Shown: piece after piece, positions 15,314 through 22,956 of the stretch | How positions within the stretch are numbered: position 1 is the first letter of the stretch | Layout of the letters: each line of letters starts with the position of its first letter | NCBI RefSeq assembly: GCF_024273235.1 | Contig: NZ_JANBVH010000042.1 | Coordinates: forward strand, 1-35,540 | DNA: 35,540 nucleotides | DNA from: Sphingomonas faeni | GTDB taxonomy: Bacteria; Pseudomonadota; Alphaproteobacteria; Sphingomonadales; Sphingomonadaceae | Direction: 5' to 3' | Translations under genes and position numbers: made by a program | Notes under the pieces: generated by a model | Database searches by the model: none | Seen by the model: only the letters and a program-made list of their open reading frames with translations | What the model was told of the DNA's origin: nothing

Positions 15314-15369
15314 ACCTAGTCTACAGACGTTCCCGTCCGACGGGGCACCACGAGAACCGTCATTTCTCC

Positions 15370-15473
15370 ATCACGCTAGCCATGGGCGAAGCCCATGTCG
15401 TCGGCCGCGGCTAGCCGCGCCGGCCGGGCTTGGGCGAGTCCTGCGCCAGCTTGGCGCAGGCCGCCCTGCGCCT
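15370..15473 (-). repeat. 104-bp inverted repeat, right arm
   Basis: Reverse complement of 14902-15005 with about three mismatches. It begins immediately at the gcrA stop codon (15473-15475), so gcrA and the convergent beta-barrel gene have the same sequence, in the same sense, just after their stop codons. Confidence 0.92.
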
Positions 15474-16210
15474 TACCTCGGCCGCGGACCACCGAATGGC
15501 AGCGGCGGGGTCGGACGGCGATCGCGGCGGGGCAGCTGTGCCTGGTACGCATGGCCGCAATGATCGACGCAATACGGGAAGCCGGGATTCACCGCCTTGC
15601 CGCAGAAGTGGAAGTCGGGCTCGCCGGGATGACCGAGCGGCCATTTGCAGATGCGGTCGTTCAGCTCGAGCAAGCTCGTCTTGTTCGCCATTTCGGGCGA
15701 CGGCTTGGCGGGGACGAGACGACGCGGCGGCGCGGGCGTGCTCGGGGGCTGCTGTTCGCCGGGAGCCTGGCGCAGGAAGCCGCCGGGACCGACCGAGCGC
15801 AGGATCGGCTGCGGCGCGCGGACGGGCGCGGCAACCGGAGCGACCTCATCCTCGTCTTCGTCCTCGTCGTCCTCGGGCTCGTCGACGACCGGCTCGGCCA
15901 CGACCGGTGCGGCGGGCTTTGGCGCAGCGGCGACCGGCGGCGCGACGGGCGCCGGCTTGGGCGCTTCGACTTCGACCGGCTCGGGAGCCGCAGTCGCGAC
16001 CGAGGCCGACGCCTCCGCCGCCGCGGCCGCCTTAGCTTCGGGATCGTTCGGCTTCACCGGCGACGGGCGCGCCTGCAGCTCGAGGCGGTGCGCCTTGCCG
16101 ATCACGGCGTTGCGGCTGACGCCACCCAGGGCTTCGGCGATCTGGCTGGCGGTCTGGCCGGCCTCCCACATCGTCTTGAGCGTCTGGATGCGCTCGTCGG
16201 TCCAGGACAT
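15473..16210 (-). CDS. gcrA: Cell cycle regulator GcrA, 245 aa
   Basis: Alphaproteobacterial transcription factor that binds sigma70-RNA polymerase and methylated GANTC sites. The N-terminal DNA-binding domain MSWTDERIQTLKTMWEAGQT with SRNAVIGKAHRL is diagnostic. The C-terminal domain has the conserved cysteine cluster CKWPLGHPGEPDFHFCGKA and PYCVDHCGHAYQ. The two are joined by a long Ala/Pro/Glu-rich linker with an acidic EDDEDEDEDE run, making the protein longer than the 173-residue Caulobacter protein. AAGGA lies about 7 bases before the ATG at 16210. It converges with the beta-barrel gene and diverges from an ABC permease. Confidence 0.96.
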   Translation of the reverse strand: MSWTDERIQTLKTMWEAGQTASQIAEALGGVSRNAVIGKAHRLELQARPSPVKPNDPEAKAAAAAEASASVATAAPEPVEVEAPKPAPVAPPVAAAPKPAAPVVAEPVVDEPEDDEDEDEDEVAPVAAPVRAPQPILRSVGPGGFLRQAPGEQQPPSTPAPPRRLVPAKPSPEMANKTSLLELNDRICKWPLGHPGEPDFHFCGKAVNPGFPYCVDHCGHAYQAQLPRRDRRPTPPLPFGGPRPR

Positions 16211-16234
16211 GTTCGTTCCTTAGTCTTCGTCAGC

Positions 16235-16273
16235 CGGGTTGCGGGCGGCAGCGGCAGCGATTACCCGCAACCC
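16235..16273. promoter_or_regulatory. Inverted repeat in the gcrA / ABC-permease divergent gap
   Basis: gggttgcggg (16235-16244) and cccgcaaccc (16264-16273) form a perfect 10-bp inverted repeat with a 19-base spacer. The right arm ends 2 bases before the permease ATG, where no Shine-Dalgarno is seen, so it could be an operator or a hairpin in the permease mRNA leader. Confidence 0.5.
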
Positions 16274-16275
16274 GT

Positions 16276-17130
16276 ATGAGCAGCCAGCCCCCAATCGGTG
16301 AAATCCATTCGGCGGTGCGATCCGCCCCCGGCATTCCCGTCATAAAGAGCGTGAACTGGGAGGGACTGCGAACCCTCTATATCAAGGAGGTGCGCCGGTT
16401 CTTCAAGGTGCAGCTTCAGACGGTGTGGGCGCCGGCGATCACGACGCTGCTGTTTCTGATCGTGTTCACGATCGCCACGGGTGCGAAAAGCCCGGTGCCG
16501 GTCGACGGACAGATCGTCGCGTTCGCCGATTTCATCGCGCCGGGACTGATCATCGCGCAGGGGATGATGGGCCCCGCGTTCGCCAATGCGAGCTTCTCGC
16601 TGCTCGCCGGCAAGATGCAGGGGACGATCGTCGACTACCTCCAGCCGCCCTTGTCGACGGGTGAGTTGCTCGCGGCCTTGGTCGGTGGTGCAGTGACCCG
16701 CGCGATCATCGTCGGGTGCGTGGTATGGGCGGCGATGGCGCTGTATCCGGGCGTGCACGTGACGCCGCACGCACCGTTGGCGATCGTCTGGTTCGGGTTG
16801 CTGGGCGCAGTGTTCCTGGCCCTGCTCGGCGTGCTCACGTCGATCTGGGCAGACAAGTTCGATCATGCGGCCGCCGTCACCAACTTCGTGATCGCGCCGT
16901 TGTCGCTGTTGTCGGGAACGTTTTATTCGGTCGACAAGCTGGCGCCGGCGTTCCGCGCATTCAGCCACGCGAACCCGTTCTTCTATATCATCTCGGGCTT
17001 CCGCTACGGATTTCTCGGGATCGCCGACTCGCCGGTGATGATCGGCGGGATCGTGATCCTGGTGATCGATCTGGTGCTGGCCGTGCTATGCTATCGTCTG
17101 CTGAAGACGGGTTGGAAGCTGAAGAACTGA
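16276..17130 (+). CDS. ABC-2 type transporter permease, 284 aa
   Basis: Inner-membrane permease subunit of an ABC exporter. About six transmembrane segments are visible (TTLLFLIVFTIATGA, FIAPGLIIAQGMMG, AIIVGCVVWAAMALY, LLGAVFLALLGVLTSIW, FVIAPLSLLSGTFYSVD, IVILVIDLVLAVLCY). The LLSGTFYSVDKLP-like stretch followed by NPFFYIISGFRYG matches the NodJ/YadH-like ABC-2 family. The ATPase partner is not adjacent: gcrA lies upstream and a beta-lactamase-fold gene downstream. The stop overlaps the next start (TGATG), indicating coupled translation. The substrate is unknown. Confidence 0.9.
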   Translation: MSSQPPIGEIHSAVRSAPGIPVIKSVNWEGLRTLYIKEVRRFFKVQLQTVWAPAITTLLFLIVFTIATGAKSPVPVDGQIVAFADFIAPGLIIAQGMMGPAFANASFSLLAGKMQGTIVDYLQPPLSTGELLAALVGGAVTRAIIVGCVVWAAMALYPGVHVTPHAPLAIVWFGLLGAVFLALLGVLTSIWADKFDHAAAVTNFVIAPLSLLSGTFYSVDKLAPAFRAFSHANPFFYIISGFRYGFLGIADSPVMIGGIVILVIDLVLAVLCYRLLKTGWKLKN

Positions 17131-18398
17131 TGCGTGGGCTCGCACTCTGGCTGGTGGCGGTACTGATGGCGTTACTGCCGGTGGGGGCCTCGGCGCAGAA
17201 TGTGGCCGACCCGGCGTTGCGGGCGAAGGCGGACTCGCTGATCGCGATCCTCGATGGGCGCGGCGCGTATGACGCCTATTTCGCTGCTAGCTTCCGCGAG
17301 AAGGTGCCGAAAGCGCAGTTCGCGACGATCGCCGAGAAGCTGAAGGCGACGCTCGGGCCCCCGCAGAAGATCGAGATGTTTACCGCGACCTCGGCATGGT
17401 CGGCGGATCTGACCGTCGGGTACGCGCGGGGTACGGCGAGTGTCCGCCTCGTGATCGACCCTGCCGCGCCGCATGCCGCGACCGGATTGCTGATTACCGG
17501 CACGGCCCCGCGCGACGACAGCCTGGCCAAGCTCGAAGCCGAGTTTCGCGCGCTGCCTGGCGCCAGCGGTTTCGGGCTTTACGCGCTTGGCAACGGCAAG
17601 CCCGAACCGATCCTCGAATACCGTGCCGATGTCGCCGCACCACTCGGGTCGGCGTTCAAGCTGTGGGTGCTGGCCGAGCTGGCACGACAGGTGGCGGCGG
17701 ACGAGCGGCATTGGGCGGACGTCGTCAAGGTCGGCGCGCCGTCGCTCCCCTCCGGCGTGTTGCAGACCTGGCCTATGGGATCGCCGGTGACGGTGCAGAC
17801 GCTGGCGACGATGATGATCTCGATCAGCGACAACACCGCGACGGATACGCTGCTGACCACGCTGGGCCGCGCGAAGGTCGATGCGATGGCGGAGGCGGCG
17901 GGCGGCAGCGTGCCCGTGATGACGACGCGCGAGATGTTCGCGCTGAAGGGCGATCCGGCATTGATGAAGGCGTGGATCGCGGGCTCGGTGGACGAGCGGC
18001 GGGCGTTGCTGGTCGACAATGCGGTGAAGATCGCGACGGCCAAGCTGGATCCGACCGTGTTCGCCGGAAAGCCGGTGGCGATCGACAGCGTCGAGTGGTT
18101 TGCGAGTCCCTCGGCGATGGCGGGGCTGCTCGATCGGTTGCGCGGCGCAGATGCGACGACTCGGGCGGTGCTGGCGGTGAACGCGGGCGTCGATCCGGCG
18201 ATCGCCAAGCGGTTTGGGTATGTCGGCTTCAAGGGTGGCGGCGAGCCTGGGGTGCTGAGCTTGAACTACCTCGTGCAGGCGAAGGACGGGCGTTGGTATG
18301 CGGCGACCGGGAACTGGCACCGGATTGACGATGCGGTGAACGAGGTGCGGTTCGCGGGATTGATGGGGCGGGCGCTGGCGTTGCTGGCGGCGCGGTAG
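17130..18398 (+). CDS. Secreted serine hydrolase, class A beta-lactamase fold, 422 aa
   Basis: Signal peptide LWLVAVLMALLPVGASAQ, then a domain of about 110 residues (DSLIAILDGRGAYDAYFAAS...) preceding the hydrolase part. The penicillin-recognising signature is complete: S174-x-x-K177 (GSAFKLWVLAEL), S233-D234-N235 (ISISDNTATD) and K368-G-G (FKGGGEPGVLS). These three motifs define the class A beta-lactamase/DD-peptidase fold. Whether it hydrolyses beta-lactams is not established, and the extra N-terminal domain and low overall resemblance to known lactamases suggest another serine hydrolase or DD-peptidase role. It overlaps the ABC permease stop by 1 base, a possible functional link. Confidence 0.88.
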   Translation: MRGLALWLVAVLMALLPVGASAQNVADPALRAKADSLIAILDGRGAYDAYFAASFREKVPKAQFATIAEKLKATLGPPQKIEMFTATSAWSADLTVGYARGTASVRLVIDPAAPHAATGLLITGTAPRDDSLAKLEAEFRALPGASGFGLYALGNGKPEPILEYRADVAAPLGSAFKLWVLAELARQVAADERHWADVVKVGAPSLPSGVLQTWPMGSPVTVQTLATMMISISDNTATDTLLTTLGRAKVDAMAEAAGGSVPVMTTREMFALKGDPALMKAWIAGSVDERRALLVDNAVKIATAKLDPTVFAGKPVAIDSVEWFASPSAMAGLLDRLRGADATTRAVLAVNAGVDPAIAKRFGYVGFKGGGEPGVLSLNYLVQAKDGRWYAATGNWHRIDDAVNEVRFAGLMGRALALLAAR

Positions 18399-18453
18399 AC
18401 GTACCACGTACGCACAAGGCGCGGATTGGAACACGTAACGCGCGCAGTTCATG

Positions 18454-18535
18454 CCGTTCCCCCGCGAAGGCGGGGGTCCAGGGTAACCGAGGGTGACGTT
18501 CGTAATCCTGGGCTCCTGCGTTCGCAGGAGAACGG
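18454..18535. repeat. REP-like inverted pair (ccgcgaaggcgg type)
   Basis: ccgttcccccgcgaaggcgg(ggg) on the left; the opposite strand of the right arm reads ccgttctcctgcgaacgcag(gag). Stems CCCCCGC/GCGGGGG and CTCCTGC/GCAGGAG differ by compensated pairs. It lies between the convergent genes ending at 18398 and 18550. Confidence 0.82.
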
Positions 18536-18549
18536 TCATTGGACGAGGT

Positions 18550-19122
18550 CTAAGCCCGGCCGGCCGCCTGCCAGCTATCCGCGCACAGCCCGTAGATCAG
18601 GCTGTCGCGCAACCCCAGATGGGTTTCCCATTCGTCGCGGAGCAGGCGCTCGCGACGGAAACCCAACCGCTCCAGCAACAGGATCGATGCGGTATTCTCG
18701 GTATCCGCGTCCGCGAACACGCGTTTGCGGCCTTCCGCGAACAACCGATCGATCACCGCGGACACCGCCTCGCGCGCGATCCCCCGCCCCCAGGCCTCCC
18801 GCGCGAGGATGAAGCCGATTTCGGTCACCCCGGCCCCGTCCGCATCGCTGCCCGAGACCCAGCCGATCGCACGGTCGTCGCCGGTGCGCGTGATTGCCCA
18901 GGTGCGCTGGTTGCCGGGCGCGGCCTCCTCGGCGAGGTAAATTCGGACATCGTCGACGCTGCCGAGCGGGCCATCGGCGGAATAGGCCATCAACTCCGCA
19001 TCGGCGAGCATCGGGTGCAAGGCAGGCGCATCGCCCTCGACGAGCGGCCGCAACCGCAGCCGTCGCGTCTTCAGCACCGGCGATACGCCGGCCCGCCGTG
19101 GCCTACGTCCAGGCTGCCTCAC
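18550..19122 (-). CDS. GNAT family N-acetyltransferase, 190 aa
   Basis: Acyl-CoA-dependent N-acetyltransferase of the RimJ/RimL-like branch. TRRLRLRPLVEGDAPALHPM is the typical first beta-alpha unit. The acetyl-CoA loop is seen in AREAWGRGIAREAVSAVIDR, followed by ADADTENTASILLLERLGFR, another family hallmark. The target molecule cannot be told. The start at GTG 19122 overlaps the LysR stop (GTGA), which suggests coupling; a shorter start at GTG 19077 (VLKTRRLRLRPL) would also give a complete domain. Confidence 0.85.
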   Translation of the reverse strand: MRQPGRRPRRAGVSPVLKTRRLRLRPLVEGDAPALHPMLADAELMAYSADGPLGSVDDVRIYLAEEAAPGNQRTWAITRTGDDRAIGWVSGSDADGAGVTEIGFILAREAWGRGIAREAVSAVIDRLFAEGRKRVFADADTENTASILLLERLGFRRERLLRDEWETHLGLRDSLIYGLCADSWQAAGRA

Positions 19123-19901
19123 GCGGTCAGGGCATCCACGAGCGCGCGGACTTTCTTCTGGCGCCACTGCGGGAGGGGCGCGACCAGCCAATACCCCCCC
19201 TTCGATGGTTGCGACTCGCCGATCAGTCGCACGCGGGCCTGCGCGAGATCGCGGCGAGCGAGCAATTCGGGGACGGTCGCGCGGCCGAGACCAGCCGCCG
19301 CGGCGTCGATCGCAAGCCCGGCGTCGGTGACGCGGACCAGCGCCACGCCGTCCTCACCCGACCAGGCGATCACCGAGTCGCTGTCCGTGCCGGGCTTGGC
19401 GATCGTCACCATGCCCTCGGATTCGAGCGCTTCGCCCTCATGCTCGCCCGGGCCATCGCCCCAACGGATTGCGAGATCGAGATTGGCTTCGGTGAAGTCG
19501 ACATTCTCGTCGGCGGTGATCAGCACGAACCGCAGTTCGGGATCGGCCTCGGCGATCTGCGCGAGCCGCGGCATCAGCCATTTCTCGGTCAGGTCGCGCG
19601 GGGCGGCGATCGTCAGGGATTTGGAAGACTGCCCCGCCTGCATCGCGCGGACGGCTTCCTCGAACTGGAGGAACCCGCCGCGGAGCGCGCCAAGGCCGGC
19701 CTCGGCCTCTGGCGTTAGCTCAAGCCCGCGTGTTGTACGCCGAAAGAGGACGACGCCGAGCGTATCTTCCAGCGCGCGGATTTGTTGCCCGACCGCCGCA
19801 GGCGTCACCGCGAGTTCGTCCGCCGCCCGCGTAAACGACAGATGCCGCGCCGCCGCGTCGAGTACGCGAAGCCCGTTGAGCGGGAGATGCGTGCGCTTCA
19901 T
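19119..19901 (-). CDS. LysR family transcriptional regulator (GcvA-like), 260 aa
   Basis: DNA-binding regulator. The N-terminal winged helix-turn-helix reads LNGLRVLDAAARHLSFTRAA then LAVTPAAVGQQIRALEDTLG and VVLFRRTTRGLELTPEAEAG, the usual LysR pattern of the GcvA/amino-acid branch. The effector domain follows (LTIAAPRDLTEKWLMPRLAQ, LAIRWGDGPGEHEGEALES). It is somewhat short (about 300 residues is usual) but ends naturally at DALTA. Translationally linked to the downstream GNAT gene, so it may regulate that pair or unlinked targets. Inducer unknown. Confidence 0.92.
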   Translation of the reverse strand: MKRTHLPLNGLRVLDAAARHLSFTRAADELAVTPAAVGQQIRALEDTLGVVLFRRTTRGLELTPEAEAGLGALRGGFLQFEEAVRAMQAGQSSKSLTIAAPRDLTEKWLMPRLAQIAEADPELRFVLITADENVDFTEANLDLAIRWGDGPGEHEGEALESEGMVTIAKPGTDSDSVIAWSGEDGVALVRVTDAGLAIDAAAAGLGRATVPELLARRDLAQARVRLIGESQPSKGGYWLVAPLPQWRQKKVRALVDALTA

Positions 19902-19940
19902 TGGACGTGCCCCTGAGCGGCCAGGAACCGGCCAACATTC

Positions 19941-20024
19941 GTCACCCCAGCGAAAGCTGGGGTATCCCCGTTGGCGATCGTCGCGCCCGCCCCATGAATA
20001 TCCCAGCTTTCGCTGGGATGACGG
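19941..20024. repeat. REP-like inverted pair (gtcaccccagc type)
   Basis: gtcaccccagcgaaagctgg(gg) and tcccagctttcgctggga-tgacgg in inverted orientation, about 38 bases apart. It fills the gap between apaG (20044) and the LysR start (19901). Same family as 5022-5106, 7844-7929 and 7994-8079. Confidence 0.88.
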
Positions 20025-20043
20025 TGAATGTGGTGTTCGCGCA

Positions 20044-20442
20044 TCAATGCAGCACCGCGGGGGCGAACAGCGAGAAGCGGGGGATCTCGACGTCGAAGAT
20101 CGCGCCGTCCTCGCGGACCATGCGGTAATTGCCGTGCATCGCGCCCGACGGCGTCGCCAGCGGGCAGCCCGAGACATAATCGAAGCTCGCACCCGGTTCG
20201 ATCACCGGCTGTTCGCCGACCACGCCTTCGCCCTCGACCGAGTGGCGCGCGCCGCGGCCGTCGGTGATGACCCAGTGGCGGGTGAGCAACTGGACGGTGT
20301 CCGCGCCCTCGTTCTCGAGGCGGATGTGATAGGCCCAGAACCAGCGGCCGCGCTCGGGCTCGGACTGTTCGGGGAGGTAGCTGACCGACACGCGCACCGT
20401 CACCCCATCGGTCGTCGTCGCGTTGGGGAACAGCGCTTTCAC
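20044..20442 (-). CDS. apaG: ApaG protein, 132 aa
   Basis: Small beta-sandwich protein of the ApaG/DUF525 family, linked in enterobacteria to Co2+ resistance and Mg2+ efflux; its biochemical role is not settled. Diagnostic stretches are VTVRVSVSYLPEQSEPERGR, FWAYHIRLENEG, LLTRHWVITDGRG, VVGEQPVIEPG and YVSGCPLATPSGAMHGNY. The start GTG at 20442 overlaps the metZ stop (GTGA), which both fits the family length and implies co-translation with metZ. Confidence 0.95.
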   Translation of the reverse strand: MKALFPNATTTDGVTVRVSVSYLPEQSEPERGRWFWAYHIRLENEGADTVQLLTRHWVITDGRGARHSVEGEGVVGEQPVIEPGASFDYVSGCPLATPSGAMHGNYRMVREDGAIFDVEIPRFSLFAPAVLH

Positions 20443-21644
20443 AGGCCAGCCTGCTTCAAGGCCTGGTCGAGGTCGTCGATCACGTCCTGCGCGTCTTCGA
20501 GCCCGACGTTGATCCGCAACAATCCCTCGGTCACGCCCATCTCGATCTGCTTGTCGGGCGAGACGCTGGCGTGCGTGGTCGATGCCGGGTGCGTCATCAG
20601 CGAGCGCGAGTCGCCGATGTTGTTCGAGATGTCGACCAACTCCAGTGCGTCGAGCAGGGCGTGTGCCTGTTCGCGACCCTCGACCTCGAACGCGAAGATC
20701 GGGCCGCATGCGTCCATCTGGCGCATCGCCAGTTCATGCTGCGGATGGCTCGGCAGGAAGGGGTGCAGCACGCGGGGTACGCGCCCCTCGAGGAATTGAC
20801 CGACCTTCATCGCGTTCTCCGACTGGCGGTGGATGCGCAGATCGAGCGTTTCGAGGCCCTTGAGCACCACCCACGCATTGAACGGCGACAGCGTCGGGCC
20901 GGTGTTGCGCGTGAACGGCAGCAGCGTGTTGGTGATGAAATCCTCGGTGCCACAGACGGCGCCGGCGAGCACGCGGCCCTGCCCGTCCATCATCTTGGTC
21001 GCGCTGTAGGCGGTGACGTCGGCGCCGAATTCCATCGGGCGCTGCAAGGCGGGCGTCGCGAAGGCGTTGTCGACCACGGTCGTGATGCCGCGTTCGCGCG
21101 CGATGTCGCAGATCGCCTTCAAATCGGCGATGTCCATCGTCGGGTTGGCGGGGGTCTCGAAGAAGAATACCTTTGTTTCAGGCCGGACCGCGTCGAGGAA
21201 CGCCTGCGGATCGCGCGCATCGACGACCGTCGTCGCGATGCCGAACTTGGGCAGCAGCGTATCGGTGAGCCAGCGGCACGAGCCGAACGCCGCGCGGCCG
21301 CCGACGAGGTGGTCGCCGGTCTGGAGCTGGCATAGGAGCGACGCGGTCATCGCCGCCATCCCGGTCGCCATCGTCCGGCACGCCTCGGCGCCCTCCAGCA
21401 GCGCGATCCGCTCCTCGAGCATCTGCACGGTCGGGTTCTGCAGGCGGGAGTACGTCATCCCCTCCTGCTCGCCGGCAAAGCGCGCCGCGGCGTCGCCCGC
21501 CTTGTCGTAGCAATAGCCCGAGGTGAGGAACAACGCCTCCGACGTCTCGCCATATTCGCTGCGGGCGGTGCCGCCGCGGATGGCGCGCGTCGCGGGACGC
21601 CAATTCTGGGTGATCGAACGATCCTGGCCGGTCTTGCGCTTCAT
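20439..21644 (-). CDS. metZ: O-succinylhomoserine sulfhydrylase, 401 aa
   Basis: PLP enzyme of the Cys/Met metabolism family. It would make homocysteine from O-succinyl- (or O-acetyl-) homoserine and sulfide in methionine synthesis. Seen: ATRAIRGGTARSEYGETSEA, the PLP tyrosine/arginine region TYSRLQNPTVQMLEERIALLEG, FFETPANPTMDIADLKAI, and the PLP lysine in VTAYSATKMMDGQGRVLAG. The 'GLLRINVGLEDAQDVIDDL' end is standard. The MetZ assignment over other paralogues rests on the start (RATRAIRGGT), so the exact substrate is less sure than the family. ATG at 21644; followed by apaG with a 4-base overlap. Confidence 0.9.
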   Translation of the reverse strand: MKRKTGQDRSITQNWRPATRAIRGGTARSEYGETSEALFLTSGYCYDKAGDAAARFAGEQEGMTYSRLQNPTVQMLEERIALLEGAEACRTMATGMAAMTASLLCQLQTGDHLVGGRAAFGSCRWLTDTLLPKFGIATTVVDARDPQAFLDAVRPETKVFFFETPANPTMDIADLKAICDIARERGITTVVDNAFATPALQRPMEFGADVTAYSATKMMDGQGRVLAGAVCGTEDFITNTLLPFTRNTGPTLSPFNAWVVLKGLETLDLRIHRQSENAMKVGQFLEGRVPRVLHPFLPSHPQHELAMRQMDACGPIFAFEVEGREQAHALLDALELVDISNNIGDSRSLMTHPASTTHASVSPDKQIEMGVTEGLLRINVGLEDAQDVIDDLDQALKQAGL

Positions 21645-21715
21645 GCGCGCCGCTTTGCCGGGGGGGAGCGGGGATGACAAGCCTTGCGGGTGTGAAGACG
21701 GGGCCGGAGTGTCTC

Positions 21716-21842
21716 GATCCTCCCCCGCCAGGGGGAGGTGGCGCCGAAGGCGACGGAGGGGGAGGACCACGCAACCGAGGTTACCCTTTCCTCCCCCTCC
21801 GTCTGGCAAGCGCCAGCCACCTCCCCCTTGCGGGGGAGGATC
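21716..21842. repeat. Paired hairpin element (gatcctccccc type)
   Basis: gatcctcccccgccaggggg(aggtggc) at the left and the inverted gccacctcccccttgcgggg(gaggatc) at the right, with a second inverted pair inside (cgccgaaggcgacggagggg / cccctccgtctggcaagcgc). It lies between metZ's upstream side and the glycosyltransferase stop at 21852. The outer atcctcccc resembles the element at 9045-9177. Confidence 0.82.
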
Positions 21843-21851
21843 AGGGTTCGC

Positions 21852-22952
21852 CTAGTACCGCCCCCAGGTAAATTTCGACGACAGCGCGTAGTTCCACACC
21901 GCACCGACCAGCACGCCGCTTAGCGCCGATGCCGCCCAGGCGCCGTCGCGCATCTCGTACAGGAACGCGGCGATGCCGACATTGGCGACCGCACCGACCG
22001 AGCAGATCACCGCGAACGACACCCAGCCGTCGACCAGTTGCCGCCAGCCCTTCAGGCGCCGGTCACGATAGGTCAGCGCGTTGTTGAGGAAGAAGTTGAA
22101 GGTGAGCGCGGCGAGCGTCGCGACGATCTCGCCGACCACGAAATTCGTCCCGAACCCGAGGAACAGCGCGGTCAGCACCGCCATGTGGATGCCGACGCCG
22201 AACACCCCAATCGCCGAGAACATGGCGAACCGCACGGGTACGATCCGCCCGAACATCCGGTCATAGATCGCGATCAGATATTCCATCGCGACGACGTGAT
22301 CGAGCTTGCTCTCGCCCTCGGTGCGGCAGCGGAAGGTATAGGGGACTTCGACGAAACGCAGCGGCGTCGTCGAGGCGGTGAGCAGGTCGAGCAGGATCTT
22401 GAAGCCGATCGCCGACAGCGATGGCGCGAGGCGGCGAACGATGTCGGTGCGGATCATGAAGAAGCCGCTCATCGGATCGTTGAGATCGCATTTCAGCACG
22501 CGGCGCGACATCCTGGTGGCGAGCGCCGACTTGGCGACGCGGTCGCTGTCCCACTCCCCGGTGCAGCCGCCGCTGACGAAGCGCGAGCCGATCACCACGT
22601 CGGTCTCGTCGGTCTTCAACAAATCGAGCATCGCCGGCAGCAACGTTTCGTCGTGCTGGAGATCGCCATCGATCACCGCGACGACCGGCGCGGCGGTGGC
22701 GCACATCCCCTCGATGCACGCCGAGGACAGCCCGCGCCGGCCGATCCGCTGGATCACGCGGACCCGCTTGTCGAGCCGGGCGATCGCGCGCGCGGCGTCG
22801 GCGGTGCCGTCGGGACTGTCGTCGTCGACGAAGATCGCCTCCCAGTTGCGCCCGGCCAACGCCTGGTCGAGCTTGGCGATCAACGTCGCGACATTGGCCT
22901 TCTCGTTGAATGTTGGGATGACGACCGCGAGTTCGAGAAGGTCGGCGATCAC
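21852..22952 (-). CDS. Glycosyltransferase family 2 fused to a GtrA-like membrane domain, 366 aa
   Basis: The N-terminal part (about residues 1-225) is a DPM1-type GT2: LAVVIPTFNEKANVATLIAK, FVDDDSPDGTADAARAIA, GLSSACIEGM and the metal/donor motif IDGDLQHDE, with NDPMSGFFMIRTDI. Such enzymes usually move sugar from a nucleotide donor onto polyprenyl phosphate. The C-terminal part has four hydrophobic segments (VRFAMFSAIGVFGVGIHMAV, IVATLAALTFNFFLNNALTY, VSFAVICSVGAVANVGIAAF, SALSGVLVGAVWNYALSSKF) typical of GtrA-like flippase subunits. GTG at 22952, 4 bases after the leuB stop, is the likely start. Probably the last gene of recO-leuB-GT. Confidence 0.88.
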   Translation of the reverse strand: MIADLLELAVVIPTFNEKANVATLIAKLDQALAGRNWEAIFVDDDSPDGTADAARAIARLDKRVRVIQRIGRRGLSSACIEGMCATAAPVVAVIDGDLQHDETLLPAMLDLLKTDETDVVIGSRFVSGGCTGEWDSDRVAKSALATRMSRRVLKCDLNDPMSGFFMIRTDIVRRLAPSLSAIGFKILLDLLTASTTPLRFVEVPYTFRCRTEGESKLDHVVAMEYLIAIYDRMFGRIVPVRFAMFSAIGVFGVGIHMAVLTALFLGFGTNFVVGEIVATLAALTFNFFLNNALTYRDRRLKGWRQLVDGWVSFAVICSVGAVANVGIAAFLYEMRDGAWAASALSGVLVGAVWNYALSSKFTWGRY

Positions 22953-22956
22953 AAGG

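Noticed and set aside
17130..18398. Acquired beta-lactamase resistance gene
   Set aside because: The active-site motifs are present, but the extra domain, weak resemblance to known class A enzymes and coupling to a chromosomal permease argue for a native serine hydrolase.
18493..20799. A plus-strand open frame of 768 codons
   Set aside because: It covers the GNAT, LysR, apaG and part of metZ genes antisense and translates palindromic intergenic repeats; low-complexity composition, no family.
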